DNA from: Paracoccus sp. DMF-8 | GTDB lineage: Bacteria > Pseudomonadota > Alphaproteobacteria > Rhodobacterales > Rhodobacteraceae | DNA length: 64,000 nt | Assembly (NCBI RefSeq): GCF_029309835.1 | Contig: NZ_JARJHL010000016.1 | Span: 124,001 to 188,000 of the forward strand | Direction of reading: 5' to 3' | Shown here: in pieces, positions 49,116 to 57,828 of the stretch | Position numbering within the stretch: the first letter of the stretch is position 1 | Layout of the letters: each line of letters opens with the position of its first letter | Position numbers and translations under genes: made by a program | The notes under the pieces: model-generated | The model's database searches: none | Seen by the model: only the letters and a program-made list of their open reading frames with translations | Told to the model about the DNA's origin: nothing

Positions 49116-49958
49116 ATGACTCGTCCATATCGCTCTGTCCTCTATATTCCCGCCGCCAATCCGCGCGCGATGGAAAAGGCCCGCAGCCTGCCTGCCGATG
49201 CCATCATCTTTGATCTGGAGGATGCGGTGGCGCCCGGTGAAAAGGTCGCGGCGCGCGCGCTGCTGGCGCAGGCCCTGCAGGCGGATTACGGCAGACGGGC
49301 GCGGATCGTGCGGATCAACGGGCTTGAGACGGAATGGGGGCAGGACGACGCGCGGGCATTCGCGACCGGCGCCGATGCCGTGCTGATTCCCAAGGTCAGC
49401 CGCCCCGAGGATCTGGACCGCGCCGCAGCCCTGATCCCCGATGCGCCCCTTTGGGCGATGATGGAAACCGCCGAGGGCATGCTGCGCGCCGCCGATATCG
49501 CCCGCCACCCGCGCCTGCAGGGCATGGTGATGGGCACGAATGATCTGGCCAAGGAACTGAACGCCCGTTTCCGCCCCGACCGTCTGGCGATGCAGGCGGG
49601 CCTGGGCCTGTGCCTGCTGGCCGCCAAGGCGCATGGCAAGGTGATCGTGGATGGCGTCTTCAACGCCTTCAAGGACGAAGACGGGTTGCGATTCGAATGC
49701 GAACAGGGCCGCGACATGGGCTTTGACGGCAAGACGCTGATCCATCCCGCGCAGGTCGAGATCGCCAATCAGGTCTTTGCCCCGTCGCCGGTCGAGGTCG
49801 ACACGGCCCGCCGTCAGATCGAGGCCTTTGACGTCGCCCAGTCTCAGGGCAAGGGCGTGGCCGTCGTCGATGGCCGCATCGTGGAAAACCTGCATGTCGA
49901 AACCGCGCGCGGCACTCTGGCGCGGGCGCGGGCGATTGCGGAACTGGCCGCCGGGTGA
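49116..49958 (+). CDS. mcl2: (3S)-malyl-CoA thioesterase (CitE-like CoA ester lyase family)
   Basis: HpcH/HpaI-fold enzyme of 280 residues. The start RSVLYIPAANPRAMEKARSLPADAIIFDLEDAV, the Mg site WAMMETAEGMLRAADIA and MVMGTNDLAKELNARFRPDRLAMQAGLGL match closely what I know of the Rhodobacter malyl-CoA thioesterase, which hydrolyses (S)-malyl-CoA in the ethylmalonyl-CoA pathway. CoA ester lyase is the alternative. The neighbouring mesaconyl-CoA hydratase gene supports the pathway. Confidence 0.85.
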   Translation: MTRPYRSVLYIPAANPRAMEKARSLPADAIIFDLEDAVAPGEKVAARALLAQALQADYGRRARIVRINGLETEWGQDDARAFATGADAVLIPKVSRPEDLDRAAALIPDAPLWAMMETAEGMLRAADIARHPRLQGMVMGTNDLAKELNARFRPDRLAMQAGLGLCLLAAKAHGKVIVDGVFNAFKDEDGLRFECEQGRDMGFDGKTLIHPAQVEIANQVFAPSPVEVDTARRQIEAFDVAQSQGKGVAVVDGRIVENLHVETARGTLARARAIAELAAG

Positions 49959-50000
49959 CAAGGTTGCAGCATCTTTCAGCCAGTCGAAGGGACCAGCCGG

Positions 50001-50552
50001 ATGTTCATCCTGATTGTCGGATCAGCCCTGTGGTGGGCCGCCCATCTGTTCAAACGCATCGCCCCCGAACGCCGCGCCCGGATGGGCGACAGCGCGCGGG
50101 GGCTGTTCGCCGGGGCGCTGATCGTGTCGGTCGTGCTGATGGTGATCGGCTATCGCATGACCGACGGCCCCTATTGGTGGGGCGCGACGCCCGCCCTGAA
50201 GGGTATCAACAACCTGCTGATCCTGCTGGCATTTTACCTGTTCGCGGCGGATGGCATGAAAACCCGGATCACCCACAGCCTGCGTCACCCGCAACTGACG
50301 GGCTTTGCGCTCTGGGCCTTTGCGCATCTGCTGGTGAATGGCGACCTGCCGTCCTTTGTCCTGTTCGGCGGGTTGCTGGTCTGGGCGCTGGTCGAGATGA
50401 TCGCGATCAACCGGGCCGAACCGCGCTGGATACCCCCGACCAAGCCCCTGGCCGCGAAACGCGAGGTCATGGCAGTCGCAGGCGCCATCATCGTGATGGG
50501 CGTGGTCGGGCTGATCCATGCCCTGCTTGGCTATAACCCGTTCGGAGCCTGA
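50001..50552 (+). CDS. NnrU family membrane protein
   Basis: Membrane protein of 183 residues with five or six helices. The block MFILIVGSALWWAAHLFKRIAPERRARMG at the start, the central RHPQLTGFALWAFAHLLVNGDLPSFVLFGG and the terminal Leu-rich helix are NnrU signatures. NnrU was linked to nitric oxide metabolism in Rhodobacter, but related proteins (NnrU/isoprenoid pathway) have other roles, and there are no denitrification genes nearby. It lies between the thioesterase and DUF1737 genes. Confidence 0.88.
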   Translation: MFILIVGSALWWAAHLFKRIAPERRARMGDSARGLFAGALIVSVVLMVIGYRMTDGPYWWGATPALKGINNLLILLAFYLFAADGMKTRITHSLRHPQLTGFALWAFAHLLVNGDLPSFVLFGGLLVWALVEMIAINRAEPRWIPPTKPLAAKREVMAVAGAIIVMGVVGLIHALLGYNPFGA

Positions 50553-50553
50553 C

Positions 50554-50760
50554 GTGCCGAAAATCTACCGCCTGCTGACCGAGGATGACACCTCTGCCTT
50601 TTGCCACAAGGTTTCCGACGCCCTGTCAAAGGGTTGGGATCTGTATGGCGACCCGGCCTACAGTTTCGACGCGGCGCGCGGCGTCATGCGCTGCGCGCAG
50701 GCCGTGACCAAGGACATCGCGGCCGACTACCATCCTGACATGAAGCTGGGGCAACAATGA
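50554..50760 (+). CDS. DUF1737 domain protein
   Basis: A 68-residue cytoplasmic protein with GTG start (VPKIYRLLTEDDTSAFCHKV) one base after the NnrU stop. KVSDALSKGWDLYGDPAYSFDAARGVMRCAQAV matches the DUF1737 family, small proteins of unknown function. Its stop overlaps the hydratase start (ATGA). The linkage NnrU-DUF1737-mch is one I know from other Rhodobacteraceae. Confidence 0.87.
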   Translation: MPKIYRLLTEDDTSAFCHKVSDALSKGWDLYGDPAYSFDAARGVMRCAQAVTKDIAADYHPDMKLGQQ

Positions 50761-51791
50761 CCAAGACCAATCCGGGCCGTTTTTTCGAAGATTACCGCAT
50801 CGGCGACATCATCCGCCATGCCGTGCCGCGCACCGTTTCCGGCGGGGAACGGGCGCTGTATCACGCGCTGTATCCGGCGCGTCACGCGCTGCATTCCAGC
50901 GATGAATTCGCGCGCGCCAGCGGGTTGGACGGGTCGCCCATGGACGACCTGATCGCCTTTCACATCGTTTTCGGCAAGACCGTTCCGGACGTCAGCCTGA
51001 ACGCCATCGCCAACCTTGGCTATGCCGAGGGGCGCTGGCTGAAACCCGTCCATGCGGGCGACACGCTGCGGTCCGAATCCGAGGTGATCGGGCTGAAAGA
51101 AAACTCGAATGGCAAATCGGGCGTGCTTTATGTGCGCACGCGCGGGCTGAATCAGGACGATGAGATCGTCATGGAATATGTCCGTTGGGTGATGGTGCGC
51201 AAACGCGATGCTGCCGCGCCCGCGCCGGATGTCGTGGTCCCGGATCTGGCCAAAACCGTCGCCCCCGCCGATCTGGTCGTGCCCGAGGGGCTGGATTTCA
51301 CCAGCTATGACTTTGATCTGGCGGGCGAACCTTACCGGCTTGGCGATTACGGGATCGGCGAAATCATCGACCATGTCGACGGCGTCACCGTCGAGGAGGC
51401 CGAACATATGCTGGCCACGCGCCTGTGGCAGAACACCGCCAAGGTCCATTTCGACGTCACCGCGCGCGAGGATGGCAAGCGGCTGATCTATGGCGGCCAT
51501 GTGATTTCGATGGCGCGGGCGCTGTCCTTCAACGGGCTGGCCAATGCCCAGATGATCGTCGCGCTGAACGCGGGCGCCCATGCCAATCCCTGTTTCTCGG
51601 GCGATACGGTCCGCGCCTGGTCCGAGGTGCTGGACATCGCCGAAACGCCCGCGCCGGGTGTCGGCGCGATCCGGCTGCGCACCGTCGCCCATACCGGCAA
51701 GGCGGGGGATCACGGGCTGAAGGGCGGGGATGGGAAATACCTGCCCCATGTCCTGCTGGATCTGGACTATTGGGCGCTGATCCCGGCATGA
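50757..51791 (+). CDS. mch: Mesaconyl-CoA hydratase
   Basis: Double hot-dog MaoC-like hydratase, 344 residues, interconverting mesaconyl-C1-CoA and beta-methylmalyl-CoA in the ethylmalonyl-CoA pathway. It starts TNPGRFFEDYRIGDIIRHAVPRTVSGGE; MDDLIAFHIVFGKTVPDVSLNAIANLGYAEGRW and NTAKVHFDV are characteristic. The gene overlaps DUF1737 upstream and a small exported protein gene downstream (ATGA each). Confidence 0.93.
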   Translation: MTKTNPGRFFEDYRIGDIIRHAVPRTVSGGERALYHALYPARHALHSSDEFARASGLDGSPMDDLIAFHIVFGKTVPDVSLNAIANLGYAEGRWLKPVHAGDTLRSESEVIGLKENSNGKSGVLYVRTRGLNQDDEIVMEYVRWVMVRKRDAAAPAPDVVVPDLAKTVAPADLVVPEGLDFTSYDFDLAGEPYRLGDYGIGEIIDHVDGVTVEEAEHMLATRLWQNTAKVHFDVTAREDGKRLIYGGHVISMARALSFNGLANAQMIVALNAGAHANPCFSGDTVRAWSEVLDIAETPAPGVGAIRLRTVAHTGKAGDHGLKGGDGKYLPHVLLDLDYWALIPA

Positions 51792-52240
51792 GCCGGTTTC
51801 GCACCATGGCGGCGGGGCTGGTCGCTGCCGCGCTTTCGACGGGCGCGGGTTGGGCCGACACGCCCTGTTCCCTGCAGGGTCTGGAGCCGATTCCCGTGCT
51901 GGAAAAGGCCAAGGAACATTTCCTGCACGGCCGCTACGAAAGCTTTTCGGACGCGCTGCAACCCGTCATCGAATTGGACGAACAGCAGTTTTCCAATATC
52001 TTTGGCCCGATATCCAAAGCCGCGCCCAAGGGTTTCGACAGTTGTTCGACCGTGGTCCGGCGTGTCGATGACGGTGGCCTTGTGCAGGAACTGGTGCTGT
52101 ATTCGGGGCTGAACCGTTCGGGGCGTCAGGACCAGATCCTCAGCCTGTATCTGGTGGCCGCGCCGCTTGGCGATGATCTGCGGCTGGTCCTGTTTTCCAT
52201 GAAGGACACGATCGGCATGGCGCTGGACGAGGTCAGATGA
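51788..52240 (+). CDS. Hypothetical periplasmic protein
   Basis: A 150-residue protein with a signal peptide (MAAGLVAAALSTGAGWA). The mature part (ALQPVIELDEQQFSNIFGPISKAAPKGFDSCSTVVRR, then LYLVAAPLGDDLRLVLFSMKDTIG) has two or three cysteines and an NTF2-like feel, but I cannot name a family. It overlaps the mch stop (ATGA), so it is the last gene of that operon. Confidence 0.65.
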   Translation: MSRFRTMAAGLVAAALSTGAGWADTPCSLQGLEPIPVLEKAKEHFLHGRYESFSDALQPVIELDEQQFSNIFGPISKAAPKGFDSCSTVVRRVDDGGLVQELVLYSGLNRSGRQDQILSLYLVAAPLGDDLRLVLFSMKDTIGMALDEVR

Positions 52241-52313
52241 ATGCCGTGCCGGGCGCGATCAGGGGTCCGGCATGATGTTTCCCGGCGACGAACCGGGACC
52301 TTGGTCGGAAATA

Positions 52314-52344
52314 TGTGATCACACGTCGCAATGCTGTGATCACA
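52314..52344. promoter_or_regulatory. Paired palindromic boxes TGTGATCACA, 21 bp apart, upstream of sdhC
   Basis: Two perfect TGTGATCACA palindromes (52314-52323 and 52335-52344) are spaced 21 bp start to start, the same arrangement as before sucC. A -10-like TATTCT at 52361-52366 would place the downstream box over the -35 region, which suits repression or class II activation. sdhC starts 160 bases downstream. Confidence 0.75.
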
Positions 52345-52504
52345 ATGCTACTAAATCGCGTATTCTAACTGATTTGTCGCGGTAATGGACGTGACACGCC
52401 CGGCAAAAGAGTTAGAAACGCCACGAATTCAGCCAGCCCAGGTCGCCAGCTGAGGCGCAGGGGTCACAGGCACAGCACCTGACACGAACGCAGGAGAGCG
52501 CATT

Positions 52505-52897
52505 ATGGCCGACGTCAACCGGGGCAACCGGCCGCTGTCCCCCCATCTGCAAGTCTACCGCCTACCCTTGGCGGCGATCACCTCGATCTTGACGCGCATA
52601 ACCGGCCACGCGCTTGTCGCGGGCATCCTTTTGCTGGTCTGGTGGCTTGTCGCCGCCGTGACCTCGGACCGGGCATTCGCCTGCGCCGATTGGGTGATGC
52701 GGTCGTGGATCGGTTTCATCATCATGACCGGCTCGATGTGGGCCCTGTGGTATCACCTGCTGGCCGGGGTCCGGCACATGTTCTACGACGCGGGCATGGG
52801 GCTGGAAATCGAGACCGCCCAGAAAAGCAGCTGGGCGCTGGTCTATGGCTCGGTCGCGCTGGCCGTGCTGACGCTGATCCTGTTCTTTGTGTTCTGA
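52505..52897 (+). CDS. sdhC: Succinate dehydrogenase cytochrome b556 subunit
   Basis: Membrane anchor of complex II, 130 residues and three helices. It starts [30 protein letters not shown], the quinone-site motif, and carries the heme-ligand histidine in [16 protein letters not shown]. First gene of the sdh operon (sdhC-sdhD-sdhA-three extra genes-sdhB). The upstream 264 bases hold the paired palindromic boxes. Confidence 0.97.
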   Translation: MADVNRGNRPLSPHLQVYRLPLAAITSILTRITGHALVAGILLLVWWLVAAVTSDRAFACADWVMRSWIGFIIMTGSMWALWYHLLAGVRHMFYDAGMGLEIETAQKSSWALVYGSVALAVLTLILFFVF

Positions 52898-52914
52898 TGA
52901 AGGAGGCAACCCGG

Positions 52915-53304
52915 ATGCGTTACATCACTCCGCTCAAGGCAGCCGAAGGCCTCGGGGCCTCTCATACCGGAACGCAGGATCACTGGTTCCTGACCGTTTC
53001 CGCCGCCGCGCTGGTCCTGCTGACCCCGGTGTTCATGCTGGTCGTGGCCCATGCCATCGGCCTGCCGCGCGCCGGCGTCATGGCCTATTTCGGCCAGCCT
53101 TTCCCGGCGATCGTCACCGGGTTGTTCATCATCGTGGGGATGCTGCATTTCATCCGCGGCACCCGCGTCATGATCGACGACTACCTGCAGGGCACGGCCC
53201 GCAAGGTCGGCATCATCGCTTCCGTCATCTTCAGCTATGCGGTCATCGCCGCGGCTGTTTACGCGCTGGTCCGGATGGGCCTTGCGACGCTCGTTCTCGT
53301 CTGA
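52915..53304 (+). CDS. sdhD: Succinate dehydrogenase membrane anchor subunit
   Basis: Second membrane anchor of complex II, 129 residues and three helices. It starts [48 protein letters not shown] carries the conserved D-Y of the quinone pocket. A perfect AAGGAGG eight bases upstream selects the ATG at 52915 over one at 52897. Confidence 0.95.
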   Translation: MRYITPLKAAEGLGASHTGTQDHWFLTVSAAALVLLTPVFMLVVAHAIGLPRAGVMAYFGQPFPAIVTGLFIIVGMLHFIRGTRVMIDDYLQGTARKVGIIASVIFSYAVIAAAVYALVRMGLATLVLV

Positions 53305-53312
53305 GGTTTTCC

Positions 53313-55116
53313 ATGGCTGACTATGATTATGTAACGCATGATTACGATGTGGTCGTCGTGGGCGCTGGCGGCGCCGGGCTGCGGGCGACGCTTGGCATGG
53401 CCGAACAGGGGCTGCGCACCGCTTGCGTGACCAAGGTTTTCCCGACCCGTTCGCATACCGTCGCGGCGCAGGGCGGCATTGCCGCCAGCCTGTCGAACAT
53501 GGGCCCCGACAACTGGCAGTGGCACATGTATGACACCGTCAAGGGGTCCGACTGGCTGGGCGACACCGACGCCATGGAATATCTGGCGCGCGAGGCCCCC
53601 AAAGCGGTCTATGAGCTGGAACATTACGGCGTGCCGTTTTCCCGCACGGAAGAGGGCAAGATCTATCAGCGCCCCTTCGGCGGCCACACCACCGAATTCG
53701 GCGAAGGTCCCCCCGTGCAGCGCACCTGCGCGGCGGCCGACCGCACCGGCCACGCCATCCTGCACACGCTTTACGGCCAGTCGCTGAAGGAAAAGGCCGA
53801 ATTCTTCATCGAATATTTCGCGCTGGACCTGATCATCACCGATGGCGCCTGCACCGGCGTCGTCTGCTGGAAACTGGACGACGGCACGATCCATGTCTTC
53901 AACGCAAAAATGGTGGTGCTGGCGACGAGCGGCTATGGCCGCGCCTATTTCAGCGCGACATCCGCCCATACCTGCACCGGCGACGGTGGCGGCATGGTGG
54001 CGCGCGCGGGCCTGCCCCTGCAGGACATGGAATTCGTGCAGTTCCACCCGACCGGCATCTACGGTTCCGGCTGTCTGATCACCGAAGGCGCGCGGGGTGA
54101 AGGTGGTTACCTGACCAACAGCGAAGGCGAGCGTTTCATGGAACGCTATGCCCCGACCTACAAGGATCTGGCCAGCCGCGACGTGGTCAGCCGCTGCATC
54201 ACCATCGAGATCTGCGAAGGTCGCGGGGTGGGCGAGCACAAGGATCACATGTTCCTGAACCTGCAGCATCTCCCGCCGGAAGCACTGGCCGAACGTCTGC
54301 CGGGGATTTCGGAATCGGCGCGCATCTTTGCCGGTGTCGACGTGACCAAGGAACCGATCCCGATCCTGCCGACCGTGCATTACAACATGGGCGGCATCCC
54401 GACGAACTACTGGGGCGAGGTGCTGAACCCGACCCAGGAGATCGCCGGATCAGGTCTTTCCCGGCTTGATGGCGGTGGGCGAGGCGGGCTGCGCCTCGGT
54501 TCACGGGGCGAACCGGCTTGGTTCGAACTCGCTGATCGACCTTGTGGTGTTCGGCCGTGCGGCGGCGATCCGTGCGGGTCAGGTGATCGACCGCGCGGCG
54601 CCGATCCCCCCGACGAACAAGGAACAGGTGCAAAAGGCGCTGGACCGCTTCGACCATTACCGCAACGCCAATGGCAACACGCCGACGGCGGAACTGCGGC
54701 TGGAAATGCAGCGCACCATGCAGGCCGATGCCGCCGTGTTCCGCACCGACAAGACTTTGGCCGAAGGCGTCGTCAAGATGCAGGCGATTGCCGCCAAGAT
54801 GGCCGATATCAAGGTCACCGACCGCAGCCTGATCTGGAACAGCGACCTGATGGAAACGCTGGAACTGACCAACCTGATGCCCAATGCGCTGACCACCATC
54901 GTCGCCGCCGAGGCGCGCAAGGAAAGCCGTGGCGCCCATGCCCATGAGGATTACCCCGAGCGGGATGACGCCAACTGGCGCAAGCACTCCCTTGCATGGG
55001 TCGAGGGGAACGCGGTTAAACTGGCCTATCGGCCCGTTCACCTCGAGCCTCTGACCACGCAAGAGGAAGGCGAGATTGACCTGAAAAAAATCGCACCCAA
55101 AGCGAGGGTTTATTGA
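53313..55116 (+). CDS. sdhA: Succinate dehydrogenase flavoprotein subunit (one apparent frameshift)
   Basis: Catalytic FAD subunit of complex II, about 600 residues after repair. FAD motif [21 protein letters not shown]; covalent-FAD histidine in [37 protein letters not shown]; substrate loop [25 protein letters not shown]-terminal [18 protein letters not shown]. One extra base near 54441-54449 shifts the frame before [20 protein letters not shown]; the rest continues canonically. Followed by three extra genes and then sdhB. Confidence 0.96.
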
Positions 55117-55492
55117 TGCGTCTTCGTCTTCCCCTGATCCTGACCGCCGCCGCTGCTGGCCCTGACCGGCTGCGTCGTGCAAAATCCGAACGCCGGCGCC
55201 CCCGGCGATTCCGCAGGTGACGGCGCCCGCCGCGCCTTCGGCCGATGCGCTGGCACGCAATGCCGCGCGCACCGCCGTGAACCGCGAAATGGCGCGGCGC
55301 CTGCCGGGCGCCAATGTCGCGCCCTATACGGATTGCGTCATCAACAACGCCTCGGCCGCCGAACTGGTCGATATCGGGCGTCAAAGCACCGCGGGCGGCA
55401 ATGTCGGCGATCTGGTCGCGGCCATCGTCGGGCGCCCGGCGACGACCGAATGTATCGCGCGGGCGGCTGCCTCGGCCCGGGCAACGGTCTGA
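55116..55492 (+). CDS. Hypothetical lipoprotein in the sdh operon, first (two apparent frameshifts)
   Basis: Reads [12 protein letters not shown], then (after one extra base near 55160) LLALTGCVVQNPNAGAP with a lipobox L-T-G-C, then (one extra C near 55200) AIPQVTAPAAPSADALARN to the end; 124 residues when repaired. The ATG overlaps the sdhA stop. The mature part has an ARRLPGANVAPYTDCVINNASAAEL segment and three or four cysteines. I know no family name. The repaired signal peptide and the intact C-terminus argue for a real gene. Confidence 0.65.
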
Positions 55493-55839
55493 TGGGCGCG
55501 CTTCGGGGCATAGGTCTGGTTCTGGTCCCGGCGGTGCTGGGACTGGCGGCCTGCGCCCCGACGCCGCGCGAACGCATCCCGCTGGAACATGCGCAGGCGC
55601 TGTGCATGCAACTGGCGCTGGATCAGGAACGCGGTCGCGACCCCAGGGTGCGGGTCGGCGTCGGTGTCGGCACGGGCGGTTTCCGGGGCGGCTACGGCTC
55701 GATCGGGATCACCACCGACAGTCTGGGCCGCGCATCGTCGCGCGACCCCGAGCGCGTCTATCGCGACTGCGTCATCCAGCGCGCGGGCGTCAATCCGATG
55801 AACGGATTTTACGAACAACTGGGCGCGGGGTCGAAATGA
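55492..55839 (+). CDS. Hypothetical lipoprotein in the sdh operon, second
   Basis: A 115-residue protein with lipobox (GLVLVPAVLGLAAC, Cys21). The mature part has a Gly/Val-rich stretch (RVRVGVGVGTGGFRGGYGS) and a conserved-looking RVYRDCVIQRAGVNPMNGFY end. The start overlaps the preceding stop (TGATG) and its own stop overlaps the next start (ATGA), so the run is translationally coupled. Function unknown. Confidence 0.7.
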   Translation: MGALRGIGLVLVPAVLGLAACAPTPRERIPLEHAQALCMQLALDQERGRDPRVRVGVGVGTGGFRGGYGSIGITTDSLGRASSRDPERVYRDCVIQRAGVNPMNGFYEQLGAGSK

Positions 55840-56567
55840 TCCGCGCCCATCTTGCCACATTTCCGCCGCGCCGCCGGATCCTGCGCCGCGTTGTGGATGC
55901 GTTCCTGCCGCAGGTCGATCACCTGTTTGTCGTGCTGAACGGCTATGACGACGTGCCGGGCTATCTGGCCCGCGATGTCAGGGTGACGGCGGTGATCCCG
56001 GATCGCGATGTCAAGGATGCGGGCAAGTTCTGGTTCGCACCGGAGCCCAGTGATATCGTTTTCACCATCGACGACGATATCGGCTATCCCGCCGATTACG
56101 GCGCCCGCACGCTGGACCTTGCCGCGCCGATGGGCTTTGACGGCAATGTCTTTGGCTATCAGGGCAATGCCTTTGCCGCGGTCGGGGATGGCCAGCCCGC
56201 GATCTGGCACAATTATCTGTTCCATCAGGAACTTGCCGAGACGCGCGGCCTGTCGATCATCGGCACCGGCACGCTTTGCGCGCGCGGCGACGCGATCCCG
56301 CCCCTGACCGAGATCGAGCCCTTTGCCGGTGCCTGCGATCTGGCTTATGGCCATTGGCTGCGGCGCAAGTCCTTTCTGCCTTGGGCGCTGCCCCGCGTTG
56401 CGGAATGGCTGACGAATACCCTGCCGCAGAACCTGCGCAAATCATCGCTTTTCGCGACGGTCCACCGTGAACGCCGCCCCGCCCATATCGCTCGACTGAC
56501 GGAATTCGCCTTTGGCTGGCCCCATGCGAATACCCGTTTCGACGATTATCAACCGACTGCGTTCTGA
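55836..56567 (+). CDS. GT-A fold glycosyltransferase-like protein in the sdh operon
   Basis: A 243-residue cytoplasmic protein. It has the plan of a GT-A transferase: an N-terminal RRRILRRVVDAFLPQVDHLFVVLNGYDDVP segment, a metal-binding acidic triad in DIVFTIDDDIGYPADY, and a later HWLRRKSFLPWALPRVAEWLTN. The DDD suits a nucleotide-sugar DxD site; donor and acceptor are unknown. It lies between two lipoproteins and sdhB, overlapping the former by ATGA. Its link with complex II is unexplained. Confidence 0.7.
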   Translation: MIRAHLATFPPRRRILRRVVDAFLPQVDHLFVVLNGYDDVPGYLARDVRVTAVIPDRDVKDAGKFWFAPEPSDIVFTIDDDIGYPADYGARTLDLAAPMGFDGNVFGYQGNAFAAVGDGQPAIWHNYLFHQELAETRGLSIIGTGTLCARGDAIPPLTEIEPFAGACDLAYGHWLRRKSFLPWALPRVAEWLTNTLPQNLRKSSLFATVHRERRPAHIARLTEFAFGWPHANTRFDDYQPTAF

Positions 56568-56585
56568 CCACCAGGAGAAGACCCA

Positions 56586-57368
56586 ATGGTCCAGTTCAGA
56601 CTTCCCAAGAACTCCCGCATCCGGGTCGGCAAGACCTGGCCCAAGCCCGAGGGCGCCAAGAACGTCCGCAAGTTCAACATCTATCGTTGGGACCCCGATA
56701 GCGGGGAAAACCCGCGCGTTGACAGCTATTTTCTGGATCTGGACAAATGCGGGCCGATGGTTCTGGACGCGCTGATCAAGATCAAGAACGAAATCGACCC
56801 GACCCTGACCTTCCGCCGGTCCTGCCGCGAAGGCATCTGCGGGTCCTGCGCGATGAATATCGACGGGGGCAACCGGCTGGCCTGCATCTTCGGCATCGAC
56901 GAGGTCAAGGGCAAGGACGTCAACATCTACCCGCTGCCGCATATGGCTGTGGTCAAGGACCTGATCCCCGACCTGACGCATTTCTATGCGCAACACGCCT
57001 CGATCCATCCCTATCTGATGACGGAAACGCCGTCGCCGGACAAGGAATGGCGCCAGTCGATCGAGGATCGCAAGAAGCTGGACGGGCTGTATGAATGCGT
57101 GATGTGCGCATCCTGTTCGACATCCTGCCCCAGCTACTGGTGGAACGGCGACCGCTATCTGGGTCCGGCCGCGCTGCTGCATGCCTATCGCTGGATCATC
57201 GATAGCCGCGACGAGGCGACCGGCCAGCGTCTGGACGAGCTGGAAGACCCGTTCAAGCTGTATCGCTGCCACACGATCATGAACTGCACCAACACCTGCC
57301 CGAAAGGGCTGAACCCGGCCAAGGCGATTGCCTCGATCAAGCATATGATGGTCGACCGGATCGTCTGA
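56586..57368 (+). CDS. sdhB: Succinate dehydrogenase iron-sulfur subunit
   Basis: Electron-transfer subunit of complex II, 260 residues. 2Fe-2S ligands in [22 protein letters not shown]; 4Fe-4S and 3Fe-4S ligands in [18 protein letters not shown] and [21 protein letters not shown]. An AGGAG ribosome binding site (ccaggagaagaccc) precedes the ATG. Separated from sdhA by three extra genes. Confidence 0.98.
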   Translation: MVQFRLPKNSRIRVGKTWPKPEGAKNVRKFNIYRWDPDSGENPRVDSYFLDLDKCGPMVLDALIKIKNEIDPTLTFRRSCREGICGSCAMNIDGGNRLACIFGIDEVKGKDVNIYPLPHMAVVKDLIPDLTHFYAQHASIHPYLMTETPSPDKEWRQSIEDRKKLDGLYECVMCASCSTSCPSYWWNGDRYLGPAALLHAYRWIIDSRDEATGQRLDELEDPFKLYRCHTIMNCTNTCPKGLNPAKAIASIKHMMVDRIV

Positions 57369-57402
57369 TCTGATCGGCTGATCTGATCGTCCGGCATGGC
57401 CG

Positions 57403-57418
57403 GTATGCAGTTGCATAC
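57403..57418. promoter_or_regulatory. Inverted repeat GTATGCA-GT-TGCATAC downstream of sdhB
   Basis: Perfect 7-bp inverted repeat with a 2-base centre, 34 bases after sdhB and about 90 bases before the 54-aa ORF. It looks like an operator for a dimeric regulator; the regulator is not identified. Confidence 0.45.
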
Positions 57419-57427
57419 AAACTGACG

Positions 57428-57461
57428 CCGCGCCGCAGCACTGGAAAATGCTGCGGCGCGG
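57428..57461. terminator. Long hairpin after sdhB
   Basis: A 13-bp perfect stem CCGCGCCGCAGCA/TGCTGCGGCGCGG with an 8-base loop, followed by AATTATCT rather than a real T run. It may act as an imperfect terminator or mRNA 3'-end stabiliser between sdhB and the next small ORF. Confidence 0.55.
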
Positions 57462-57509
57462 AATTATCTCGGGGTCACGGAAGGAATGGCTTTCCGATGA
57501 GGACCCGAG

Positions 57510-57674
57510 ATGAAAAACGTCACTGATATCAAACATGCCCCGTCCCAGATCGCCGCTGCCGAAAAGGCCCGGCGCGGTGCCGAAGTCGCGGCACTGACGG
57601 TTCTGGAACAGATGTATGGCTATTTCAGCTTTGACCCGATGCCGCTGGAAGCGGCAGAGCGCAAGGCGGCCTGA
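57510..57674 (+). CDS. Small conserved-looking protein downstream of sdhB
   Basis: A 54-residue frame starting MKNVTDIKHAPSQIAAAEKA, then RRGAEVAALTVLEQMYGYFS and a short tail. A GAGGA ribosome binding site precedes the ATG. The combination of an amphipathic Ala-rich helix with MYGY(F/Y) resembles small uncharacterised Rhodobacteraceae proteins I have seen, but I cannot name a family. It has its own upstream operator-like palindrome (57403-57418) and hairpin (57428-57461). Confidence 0.65.
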   Translation: MKNVTDIKHAPSQIAAAEKARRGAEVAALTVLEQMYGYFSFDPMPLEAAERKAA

Positions 57675-57802
57675 TCCGTCAGCGGGTCGCGGCCGGAAGG
57701 GCCGGGCGATCCGGATGATGACCCTGTATTGCGGCGCGGAACCCTTCCGTCGCCGCGTTTGATGTTTTCAGGGGCCTGCGATAGGGGGCTGAGATGTGAA
57801 AA

Positions 57803-57824
57803 GGCGCCGGAAACCGGCGCCTTT
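57803..57824. terminator. Bidirectional terminator between the 54-aa ORF and the metallo-hydrolase gene
   Basis: Perfect 8-bp stem GGCGCCGG/CCGGCGCC with loop AAA, flanked by AAAA on the left and TTT on the right, so it can serve both convergent genes. Confidence 0.8.
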
Positions 57825-57828
57825 CGTG

